DNA of 7,372 bases from Oscillospiraceae bacterium. Lineage in GTDB: Bacteria > Bacillota > Clostridia > Oscillospirales > Ruminococcaceae. Positions 1-5,746 of this stretch are shown piece by piece (the first letter of the stretch is position 1; every line of letters starts with the position of its first letter). A model generated the notes under the pieces. It was not told the DNA's origin and did no database searches. It worked only from the letters and a program-made list of their open reading frames with translations. Where the stretch lies: assembly GCA_009776345.1 (NCBI GenBank), contig WRLS01000105.1, positions 1 through 7,372 on the forward strand, written 5' to 3'. A program made the position numbers and the translations under genes.

Positions 1-76
1 CCTCCCCACCCCCCCAACGGGACACCCACTGCCTCTCCCTCCCCCCCCCGTCTTCCGCGAGGGGGGCAGGGGGGCG
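1..76. repeat. C-tract / G-tract homopolymer region
   Basis: The first 50 bases are almost pure pyrimidine with C runs of four to nine. After a short spacer come two six-base G runs (61-66 and 69-74). The C and G tracts could pair as an imperfect stem, and the minus strand of 1-50 has several G runs in succession, compatible with a G-quadruplex. The arrangement (C-rich arm, short loop, G-rich arm, then a TTCAGG repeat) parallels the CCCCTCC/GGAGGGG hairpin cassette at 7163-7203 and may be a decayed copy of it. No coding potential is evident. Long homopolymers are also where sequencing errors concentrate, so run lengths may be inexact. Confidence 0.5.
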
Positions 77-83
77 CTGCACG

Positions 84-175
84 CAGGATTCAGGTTTCAG
101 GAAATAAGGATTCAGGAAAGGGCGACACGACAATTTCCTTCCCTTAGTAATTCCTAATTCCTTTTCTAATTTCTA
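84..175 (+). repeat. Degenerate copy of the AGGTTTTAGGA/TCCTAAAACCT palindromic intergenic repeat
   Basis: This stretch has a purine-rich half with repeated CAGGATTCAGG and TTCAGGAAA units (about 86-123), a short middle, and then a pyrimidine-rich half with TTCCTTCCC and AATTCCTAATTCC (about 134-161). The same order is seen at 3899-4030 and 7221-7330. Positions 138-161 match the reverse complement of 7032-7055 at 23 of 24 bases. This is the most diverged full copy in the window. It lies upstream of the promoter of the sugar transferase gene and holds no gene. Confidence 0.6.
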
Positions 176-207
176 TTTGCCTTAATCTTGCCGTGACCGA
201 AAATCAT

Positions 208-236
208 TTGCAAAATACATAAAACTGTGCTACTAT
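208..236 (+). promoter_or_regulatory. Putative sigma-A promoter for the sugar transferase gene
   Basis: A TTGCAA -35 box (208-213) and a TACTAT -10 box (231-236) are separated by exactly 17 bases. The -10 is preceded by TG in the extended -10 position (TGC just before it). Each hexamer matches consensus at four of six positions. The surrounding 181-255 is AT-rich compared with the genes. Transcription would start near 243, giving a leader of roughly 33 nt that contains the ribosome binding site AAGGGGG at 260-266. This is a sequence-only prediction. Confidence 0.55.
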
Positions 237-275
237 TTTTACCAAATAAAAAGTTAGGCAAGGGGGTATTGCGCC

Positions 276-1634
276 ATGAAAAAAAACAGGTATCTCCTGC
301 GTTTTTGGTCGCCGCTTTTTTTGCTCATTTTCCAGAGCGGGATATGGGCGTTTGTGTGGATCTCTTTTTACTCCGGCGATATACCGCGGCAGATTTATTG
401 GAAGGGGCATCTGCTGGTCGCGGCGGTTTATTTTGTGATACTGTTTGTCATCACCGCTTTTTACGGCGGGCTTCGCTCCGGGGATTACAGCGCGTCGGAC
501 GTAAGCCTTTCGGGGATGATTTCGCTGGTTTTTGCCAATATTATCGCCTGGGCGCAGACCTGCCTGGTCGGCACTGCGATTATGGCGCCGCTCCCGATTA
601 TTGTTATGACAGCCGCGCAGTGCATAATTGTTTGGCGGTGGGCGGTTGCAATGCATAAGCTTTATGCCCGAACCGCCGCACCGCGCCGTATGCTGATGCT
701 GCACGGCGGGTCGGAAACGGCAAAGCGGCTGGCTTATAAGCTGACCGGGCGCGCGGACAAATATCAAATACAGGAGAGCTTGAGCGTAAGTGAACACAGC
801 GAGGATGAGGTTTTCTCCCGCATCCCCGAATTTGAGGCGGTGGTGCTGTGTGATATCCCGGCGGAGCTATACGGAAAAATCCACGCGCTGTGCTTCAAAA
901 GATCAATACGCGTTTATACGGTGCCGAGCATACAGGATATATTAACCCGAAGCGCCGCGCAGCTAAGCACATTCGATACGCCAATGCTGCTGAGCCGCAA
1001 CGGCGGGCTGAGTGAAGAGCGGCGGGTTATAAAGCGTATATTTGATCTTGCCGTAGCGGGCGCGGCGCTTGTGCTGTTCTCGCCCATTGTGCTTGTCACC
1101 GCGCTTTTAATAAAGCTGTATGACGGCGGGCCCGCGGTATATTCGCAAGAAAGGCTGACTTTGGGGGGAAGGCGGTTTATGCTGTATAAACTGCGCAGTA
1201 TGTCGGTGGACGCGGAAAAAGGCGGCGCGCGCCTGTCCGCCAAAAATGACGGCAGGGTAACGCCGATCGGTAAAATAATCCGCCCCTTGCGCATAGACGA
1301 GCTGCCCCAGCTGGTCAATATACTAAAAGGGGACATGAGCATTGTCGGGCCGCGCCCCGAGCGCCCCGAAATCGCGGAGGAATATTTAGAGTTCATGCCC
1401 GAATTTGAATACCGCCTAAAAGTAAAAGCGGGGCTGACCGGCTACGCCCAGGTGTACGGCGCCTACAACACCGACCCGTGGGACAAGCTGCTGATGGATT
1501 TGATTTATATATCCGGCTATTCGCTGATGCTTGATTTTAAAATTATGTTGATGACTGTGAAAATCCTGCTGCTGCGCGACCGTACAGCTGGGATTGAGGA
1601 CGGCAAAATAACACCGCGCAGGGACGAAAATTAG
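276..1634 (+). CDS. Polyprenyl-phosphate sugar-1-phosphate transferase (exopolysaccharide initiating glycosyltransferase)
   Basis: This is a membrane enzyme of the bacterial sugar transferase family (WbaP/CpsE type). Such enzymes move a sugar-1-phosphate from a UDP-sugar onto undecaprenyl phosphate, the first step of capsule, exopolysaccharide or glycoprotein glycan assembly. The 452 residues have the usual two-part architecture. Four hydrophobic segments lie at about 9-31, 45-65, 80-100 and 103-125, followed by a soluble CoA-binding-like region (about 137-245, with a GGSETAKRLAYKL stretch). The catalytic domain runs from about 250: KRIFD at 253, a hydrophobic re-entrant helix at about 257-282, KLRSM at 305, RVTPIG at 327, the catalytic Asp-Glu pair in IDELPQ (D341, E342), GDMSIVGPRPE ending at 362 and GLTGYAQV at 386. 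Length is normal for the family. The start is supported by AAGGGGG (260-266), nine bases upstream. The UDP-sugar substrate cannot be read from sequence. The gene appears monocistronic, and its stop codon abuts the inverted-repeat element at 1632-1795. Family assignment is secure. Confidence 0.93.
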   Translation: MKKNRYLLRFWSPLFLLIFQSGIWAFVWISFYSGDIPRQIYWKGHLLVAAVYFVILFVITAFYGGLRSGDYSASDVSLSGMISLVFANIIAWAQTCLVGTAIMAPLPIIVMTAAQCIIVWRWAVAMHKLYARTAAPRRMLMLHGGSETAKRLAYKLTGRADKYQIQESLSVSEHSEDEVFSRIPEFEAVVLCDIPAELYGKIHALCFKRSIRVYTVPSIQDILTRSAAQLSTFDTPMLLSRNGGLSEERRVIKRIFDLAVAGAALVLFSPIVLVTALLIKLYDGGPAVYSQERLTLGGRRFMLYKLRSMSVDAEKGGARLSAKNDGRVTPIGKIIRPLRIDELPQLVNILKGDMSIVGPRPERPEIAEEYLEFMPEFEYRLKVKAGLTGYAQVYGAYNTDPWDKLLMDLIYISGYSLMLDFKIMLMTVKILLLRDRTAGIEDGKITPRRDEN

Positions 1635-1795
1635 GGGCTGTTCGGTAATTGGAAATATGACCAATGCCGAGCGGATTTTTCGTTAGGCAAGGCAATTTTT
1701 CGCAGGAATACTTTGTGTATTCCAAGGAAAATTAACGCAGCATGGCGGAAAATCCGCCGGGAGTGGGCGTGTTAACAATTGTCGAACAGCCCCTA
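1632..1795. mobile_element. MITE-like non-coding element with terminal inverted repeats and TA duplication
   Basis: The ends are inverted repeats. Reading inward from each TA, both begin TAGGGGCTGTTCG (13 identical bases) and then share AATTG after a two-base difference, giving 18 of 20 matches. TA dinucleotides at 1632-1633 and 1794-1795 would be the target duplication, leaving a 160-bp element. The inside is also palindromic: GCGGATTTT (1671-1679) pairs with AAAATCCGC (1749-1757), GGAATAC (1705-1711) pairs with GTATTCC (1717-1723) around a five-base loop, and GGCGGA/TCCGCC (1744-1758) forms a local hairpin. No credible ORF lies inside. A TA target with a simple inverted-repeat end is typical of elements mobilised by IS630/Tc1-type transposases, but the parent is not identified. 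It separates two convergent genes and, if transcribed, could fold and act as a bidirectional terminator. Confidence 0.75.
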
Positions 1796-1798
1796 GTA

Positions 1799-2494
1799 TT
1801 ACAGCGCGTCCACAGCTTCACGGAAAGCTGACGCAGCTTTTAGGCAGGCTTCGGGCGAAATATTTTCCATTACATTTACCCCGATCATTACGGCTTTGCA
1901 GCCTGCCTCGTAAAGATGCCGTACTTCCTCGGGCAGGATCGATTTTTGCGTGGGGACCAGGACCGGTTTATTTGTTTTTGCGGCGATATCGGCGTATGCC
2001 AGCAAATCAAAATAGCGCAGGGGCTTGCCGTATTCGCTTACCGGCATGATGCTTGCCTCTACTACATCAATTTCGGATTTTGCCACGGCATCCAGTATCT
2101 GCGCATATGTGTCGTGGAGCGCAACCATTTTGCTGAGTGCATAGCTTTCCATCATAAAGGGCGGGAGGTGTTCGGCGTAGGATGAGAAAAAGTCCAAGCC
2201 CATCGTTTCCAATTGGCGCATTTCGTCCGGCGTTATAAAACGGTCCGCGCCGCCGGGGACCGCCCCGACCGGGATTTCACCCGCGAGGGATATCAGTTTT
2301 TCGAGGAAGCTTCGGTTATCTTCAAATGAGCCGAAGCTGTTTTTGCTTGCCGCGTGCAGTACATTCATGTGTACTTTAACCGCCTGCGCCCCGCCTTTTA
2401 CGGCCGCCGCCGCAAGTTCTAGGTCGTTTGCGGGGAGGCTGACCACGAGGGAGAATTTTTTGTTTTTGAGCATCCGGTGGAGTTTCATTAGCAT
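1799..2494 (-). CDS. Uncharacterised (beta/alpha)8-barrel protein
   Basis: I do not recognise a named family. The 231-residue protein reads as a complete single-domain TIM barrel. Eight short hydrophobic strands occur at the expected spacing: FSLVVSL (14-20), AVKVHM (38-43), PVGAVPG (75-81), LDFFSSY (100-106), KMVALHD (122-128), VVEASIM (144-150), PVLVPTQ (177-183) and AVMIGVN (201-207). The AGCKAVMIGVNV stretch resembles the last-strand phosphate-binding region of small phospho-sugar epimerases such as NanE and of related barrels, so a phosphorylated ligand is possible. That is inference. Charged residues at strand ends (K40, H42, H127, D128, E146) are candidate active-site groups. The frame is open further upstream to 2578, but AAGGA at 2500-2504 sits five bases before the ATG at 2494; a second ATG at 2488 is a weaker alternative. 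The gene starts 22 bp after the MBOAT gene, so the two are probably co-transcribed. There is no signal peptide or membrane segment, so it is cytoplasmic. Confidence 0.75.
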   Translation of the reverse strand: MLMKLHRMLKNKKFSLVVSLPANDLELAAAAVKGGAQAVKVHMNVLHAASKNSFGSFEDNRSFLEKLISLAGEIPVGAVPGGADRFITPDEMRQLETMGLDFFSSYAEHLPPFMMESYALSKMVALHDTYAQILDAVAKSEIDVVEASIMPVSEYGKPLRYFDLLAYADIAAKTNKPVLVPTQKSILPEEVRHLYEAGCKAVMIGVNVMENISPEACLKAASAFREAVDAL

Positions 2495-2499
2495 GACCG

Positions 2500-2504
2500 T
2501 CCTT
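2500..2504 (-). promoter_or_regulatory. Ribosome binding site deciding the start of the barrel protein
   Basis: On the minus strand AAGGA lies five bases before ATG 2494 and eleven before ATG 2488. It falls in the 22-bp gap after the MBOAT stop codon. This argues against the upstream in-frame ATG at 2578, which would force a 62-bp overlap with the MBOAT coding sequence. Confidence 0.7.
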
Positions 2505-2516
2505 TTTTTATTCTGA

Positions 2517-3884
2517 TTACAAAGAAAGCGTTGTGTAAAGCGCGAGAAAAGCCAGCGAAACGGCGATATGGACCGCAATACCTATCCTTGGCAGGGTTTT
2601 AACCAGCCACCTGCCCGCTATGCCGGCAACACTGACCGCGAAGAAAATGCCTGCCGCCAACGCAAGCCAATTTGATTGCAAAAGATAGAGCAGCCTGTCA
2701 TTGATAATCGCGGCATCCCCGCCGAGGAACGCGAACATCCCCTTGACGGACAGCGCCGCTTTTTCCAAATTTTCCGAGGACATTACCGCAAAGCCCGAAA
2801 GCACCACGCAAAATGTAAGCACCCTGCCGATAAAAACCGGGGCGCCCTCCAAAAGCTTGGGGTAGAGATAGCGTTCCATTACGGCGAAAACAGCCAGGTA
2901 CAATCCCCAAAGCGCAAACTGTATGCCGGTGCCGAGCCAAAGCCCCAGCAAAACGCCTTCCGCGAGTAAAAGCGGGATGGCATATTTTGCGCCGCGGGCT
3001 ATTATTTTGTCATGGTCAAGAATACGGCGCAGCGCGCCTGTCACCGTGACCGAGAAGCGCCCGAAAAAATCAGTGATATTGCGCGATTGATAGGGGTAAT
3101 AGAAATCGCCGTGAAGCTCCAAGCCGAACATCAGCCCAATCCCCCGCGCCATATCACAAAGCCCGGACAGCAGATAATACAGGCACAGCGCAAATAAAAG
3201 CAGTGTCAGCCAATGGGAGAGGACAGTTTGGTCGTCCGGCGCGAAGGCATAAAGCCGAAAATAGACCCCGGCGAGCTGCGGACCTAAAACCCCCGCCTTC
3301 AGCGCGCCTGTAATATATATGCCAAACCCCGAGATCATCGCGGCAGCGCCGGTTTTCGGGGTTTTTAGTGACTGCGCGAAATCGTCATACGCACAGAGCG
3401 GCCCCGCGTACAGCCTGGGGAAAAAAAGGCTGTACAGGCAGAAGGTGAGGAAGTTTACTTCGCAGCTGTACTCCCGGCGGTAGAAGCCGAACACCGCGCC
3501 TGTCCCCGAAACCGCGATTACAGACGCGCCCAAGGCGGGCAGCGCCGGAACCTCAAGCCCGCGCAGATAAATCACAAGCACGGCGGATTTTATCACAGAC
3601 GCGGCGAGGGCAAGCCGCTTTGCCTGTATGCTGCCGTTATTGTCGCTGTAGCGCATAAGGCGGATCATCACGTAATCAAACAAAGTTGACAAGATTAAAA
3701 AAAACAGCGCGCCCGGCATTGCCATTACGCAAAAAAGCAGCGACAGCCCAAGCAGGACAGCGGCTTTTGCGCGCGCAGGCGAAAGGCTGTGGACAAAACA
3801 AAACAGCGGCAGGATGACATATAAAAAGGAAAGCCCGGTCAGCGAGAAGGCGGGCAGATTTATAAGCTGCGGGATTAACTGCAT
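2517..3884 (-). CDS. Degenerate MBOAT-family membrane protein lacking the usual catalytic histidines
   Basis: This is a 455-residue polytopic membrane protein, hydrophobic almost throughout (about ten or more predicted segments). It aligns by motif with the AlgI branch of the membrane-bound O-acyltransferases, which acetylate extracellular polysaccharides. Recognisable landmarks in order are FFPRLYAGPLCAYDDFAQSL (154-173, AlgI-like FFPQLIAGP..RYKDFAPQL), SGLCDMARGIGLMFGLEL (240-257, SGYSDMAIGLGRMFGF type), YPYQSRNITDFFGRF (263-277, RPYLSRSITEFWRRW type) and GLWLGTGIQFALWGLY (314-329, GLWHGAAWTFVLWGL type). The family histidine of the RRWH motif is serine here (S278), and the invariant histidine of the GLWHG motif is leucine (L317, codon CTC). 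The usual DYLYIPLGG stretch after the first motif is also gone. The frame is intact, so this is not simple decay. The start has AAAGGAG five bases upstream. It may be a non-enzymatic paralogue or have changed chemistry. The barrel-protein gene follows 22 bp downstream. Confidence 0.82.
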   Translation of the reverse strand: MQLIPQLINLPAFSLTGLSFLYVILPLFCFVHSLSPARAKAAVLLGLSLLFCVMAMPGALFFLILSTLFDYVMIRLMRYSDNNGSIQAKRLALAASVIKSAVLVIYLRGLEVPALPALGASVIAVSGTGAVFGFYRREYSCEVNFLTFCLYSLFFPRLYAGPLCAYDDFAQSLKTPKTGAAAMISGFGIYITGALKAGVLGPQLAGVYFRLYAFAPDDQTVLSHWLTLLLFALCLYYLLSGLCDMARGIGLMFGLELHGDFYYPYQSRNITDFFGRFSVTVTGALRRILDHDKIIARGAKYAIPLLLAEGVLLGLWLGTGIQFALWGLYLAVFAVMERYLYPKLLEGAPVFIGRVLTFCVVLSGFAVMSSENLEKAALSVKGMFAFLGGDAAIINDRLLYLLQSNWLALAAGIFFAVSVAGIAGRWLVKTLPRIGIAVHIAVSLAFLALYTTLSL

Positions 3885-3898
3885 ATGGGCTCCTTTCA

Positions 3899-4030
3899 GC
3901 GCGTTGCGCAGCGCTTCGCGCGGGTTTTAGGATATAGGTTATAGGTTTTAGGAAAAGGACGAAACCTATATTCCCTTCCCTTCCTAATTCCTCAATCCTA
4001 AAACCTCAATCCTGCGGCGCTTCGCGCCGC
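3899..4030. repeat. Composite palindromic intergenic repeat with GC-rich caps (copy between prs and the MBOAT gene)
   Basis: This element fills nearly the whole gap between the two minus-strand genes. GGTTTTAGGAT (3923-3933) is a perfect inverted repeat of ATCCTAAAACC (3995-4005). Positions 3923-3961 match the reverse complement of 7273-7311 at 38 of 39 bases, so this is a dispersed copy of the 7221-7330 element in the opposite orientation. The outer ends carry GC-rich palindromic sequence (about 3899-3922 and 4014-4030). A transcript of this region would fold into a long hairpin, which could attenuate read-through from prs or stabilise the mRNA end. I see no clear promoter in it for the MBOAT gene. 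Confidence 0.8.
4014..4030. repeat. GCGGCGC/GCGCCGC hairpin abutting the prs stop codon
   Basis: A perfect seven-base stem (4014-4020 with 4024-4030) closes a TTC loop and begins at the base after the prs stop. A copy with a TCC loop is at 7313-7329, also directly next to a CCTAAAACC repeat arm. On the prs transcript no run of U follows, so it is not a standard intrinsic terminator. It is best read as the cap of the neighbouring repeat. Confidence 0.7.
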
Positions 4031-4993
4031 TCATCCAAACAGCGGTGAAACCGGCTTATCCTCATATATCCTTTCAATTGCCTCGGCGAATACGGGTGCG
4101 ATTGGGATCTGTGTGATTTTCCCGATATCCGCGCCGTCTCGCAGCGGGATTGTGTCCAGTAGGGCAAGCTCGCGGATTGGGCTTGCCTGAATGCGCTGCA
4201 ATGCCGGGTCCGACAACACGCCGTGGGCGGCGCAGGCGTAGACCTCGCTCGCGCCGCCGATATCGATAAGCGCCTGTGCGGCGTTGCAAAGCGTGCCTGC
4301 GGTGTCGATTACGTCATCTGCCAAGATTACCTTTTTGCCTTTTACATCGCCGATGATGTTCATCACTTCGCTGACATTGGCGGATTGGCGGCGCTTGTCG
4401 ATAACCGCCAGCGGCGAGCCGAACCGCTCGGCGAACCTGCGCGTCCTCGCCACCGATCCCGTGTCCGGCGAAACGATTACGATATCGCTTTTTTCCCTGT
4501 CACTAAAGCGTTTGGCGAAATGCGGCACAAACAGCGGCGTGCTGATTAGATGGTCCACCGGGATATTGAAAAAGCCCTGTATCTGCGGCGCGTGCAGGTC
4601 CATTGTCAAAACACGGTCAGCACCTGCGGCGGTGATGAGGTCCGCCACAAGCTTTGCCGAAATGGGGTCGCGCGCTTTAACCTTGCGGTCCTGCCTCGCG
4701 TAGCCGAAATACGGCATAACCGCGGTTATCCGCCCTGCGGACGCGCGCTTGAACGCGTCGATCATGATGAGCAGCTCCATGAGATGGTCGTTGACCGGGC
4801 TGCAGGTGGACTGTACCACAAACACATCCGCGCCGCGCACGGATTCTTCTATAGAAACGCTGACCTCGCCGTCGGCAAAGGCACGCACAGTGCTTTTGCC
4901 AAGCGGAAGCCCCAGCGCGGACGCTATGCCCTCGGCGGCTTTTCTGTTGGAATTTGCCGTGAAGATTTTAATTTGATTGCCGTGCAGATTCAT
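4031..4993 (-). CDS. prs: Ribose-phosphate pyrophosphokinase (PRPP synthetase)
   Basis: Prs makes 5-phosphoribosyl-1-pyrophosphate from ribose-5-phosphate and ATP, feeding purine, pyrimidine, NAD, histidine and tryptophan synthesis in the cytoplasm. The 320 residues are the normal class I length. Visible motifs are FADGEV (39-44), ATP-contacting RQDRK within the flexible region YFGYARQDRK (95-104), the metal-binding MDLH with H134, SPDTG (175-179), the KRR segment with catalytic K200 and R202, and the PRPP-binding loop DDVIDTAGT (226-234). All key residues are present. The start ATG has a modest AGGTGG ribosome site just upstream, and MNLHGNQIKIF fits the family N-terminus. It begins 16 bp after the GlmU-type acetyltransferase gene with no room for a promoter, so the two are co-transcribed. 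This matches the conserved glmU-prs pairing of Gram-positives. Confidence 0.97.
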   Translation of the reverse strand: MNLHGNQIKIFTANSNRKAAEGIASALGLPLGKSTVRAFADGEVSVSIEESVRGADVFVVQSTCSPVNDHLMELLIMIDAFKRASAGRITAVMPYFGYARQDRKVKARDPISAKLVADLITAAGADRVLTMDLHAPQIQGFFNIPVDHLISTPLFVPHFAKRFSDREKSDIVIVSPDTGSVARTRRFAERFGSPLAVIDKRRQSANVSEVMNIIGDVKGKKVILADDVIDTAGTLCNAAQALIDIGGASEVYACAAHGVLSDPALQRIQASPIRELALLDTIPLRDGADIGKITQIPIAPVFAEAIERIYEDKPVSPLFG

Positions 4994-5009
4994 TGCCCAC
5001 CTATGCCTT

Positions 5010-5702
5010 TCACGAGTTTACCCTGCGCTTTGCCCAGCCATGCTTGACAAGCTGGCGCGCGCGCCCGATCACCAGCGCGTCCTCGGGGACGTCCTCCGTG
5101 ATGGTCGTGCCCGCCGCGGAATACGCGCGCTCGCCAACCTTCACGGGGGCGATCAGGTTTGTGTTGCAGCCGATGAAAGCGCCGTCCCCCACAACCGTGC
5201 GGTATTTCTTTTTGCCGTCGTAATTCACCGTAACCACGCCGCAGCCGATGTTTACATTATCGCCGACATCGCAGTCGCCCATGTATGTCAGATGCGCAAC
5301 GGATGTCCCCGCGCCTATCACGGCGTTTTTAAGCTCCACGAAATCCCCGACCTTCGCGCCGGATTTCACAACGCAGTCCGGGCGGATATTGCTCATGGGG
5401 CCGATTTTTACATTGTCGCCGATCCGCGATGAATCTATCTGGGATGAGCGCACCGTGCAGTTAGCGCCGACCACCGCGTTATCGAGGTAGGAATTCGGCC
5501 CGATTTCGCATCCGGCGCCAATCGTGCTTCTCCCCCTGATGATTGTGCCGGGCAGTATCAGCGTGCCTTGCCCGATTATAACATCCCTGCCGATTATTAT
5601 CCCGTCGGAAATTGGGATTGCCACGCCGTTTTTGCGGTGGCGGTCAAGTATTGCGTCCCGTGACTGTTCTGTCATCGTGTTAAGCTCGCCCGTTGTATCC
5701 AT
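5010..5702 (-). CDS. glmU: Free-standing GlmU-type acetyltransferase domain (glucosamine-1-phosphate N-acetyltransferase)
   Basis: The protein corresponds only to the C-terminal left-handed beta-helix half of GlmU, which acetylates glucosamine-1-phosphate with acetyl-CoA to give GlcNAc-1-P for UDP-GlcNAc. Its 230 residues match E. coli GlmU 227-456 with a constant offset of 226: R107 (R333), K125 (K351), catalytic H137 (H363), Y140 (Y366), N151 (N377), K166 (K392), A197 (A423) and R214 (R440) are all conserved. The only notable change is C179 where E. coli has S405. Hexapeptide repeats run from about residue 32 to 200. The N-terminal uridylyltransferase domain is absent. Only 44 bp separate this gene from rhaA, and the ATG has AAAGGG seven bases upstream, so this is not a missed start. 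A separate uridylyltransferase is expected elsewhere in the genome. The position next to prs supports a genuine glmU function rather than an unrelated hexapeptide acetyltransferase. Confidence 0.9.
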   Translation of the reverse strand: MDTTGELNTMTEQSRDAILDRHRKNGVAIPISDGIIIGRDVIIGQGTLILPGTIIRGRSTIGAGCEIGPNSYLDNAVVGANCTVRSSQIDSSRIGDNVKIGPMSNIRPDCVVKSGAKVGDFVELKNAVIGAGTSVAHLTYMGDCDVGDNVNIGCGVVTVNYDGKKKYRTVVGDGAFIGCNTNLIAPVKVGERAYSAAGTTITEDVPEDALVIGRARQLVKHGWAKRRVNS

Positions 5703-5746
5703 GCGATCACCCTTTCATATATCTGTCACTACAATATTTATGGATA

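Noticed and set aside
204..797. Minus-strand open frame opposite the start of the sugar transferase
   Set aside because: It is low-complexity, rich in Arg/Pro/Asn, lacks a recognisable domain or ribosome site, and lies antisense to a clear family gene.
1543..1725. Minus-strand 60-residue frame overlapping the MITE
   Set aside because: It spans the gene-element junction, has no ribosome site and no recognisable motif, so it is not a transposase remnant.
2489..2578. N-terminal extension of the barrel protein from ATG 2578
   Set aside because: It would overlap the MBOAT gene by 62 bp, has no ribosome site, and its residues (rich in Arg and Phe) do not fit a barrel start. AAGGA at 2500-2504 points to ATG 2494.
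3923..4005. Telomere-like TTTTAGGA repeats marking a linear replicon end
   Set aside because: The units are irregular, arranged as an internal palindrome between genes, and recur at several interior sites, so they are dispersed repeats and not an end.
3885..4030. Canonical rho-independent terminator for the rhaA-prs run
   Set aside because: The hairpins here are not followed by a U-tract on the minus strand. Termination through the long palindrome is possible but not shown.
4550..5047. Plus-strand open frame opposite prs
   Set aside because: The opposite strand encodes a fully conserved PRPP synthetase. The frame is a GC-driven shadow with Cys/His/Arg-rich translation and no motif.
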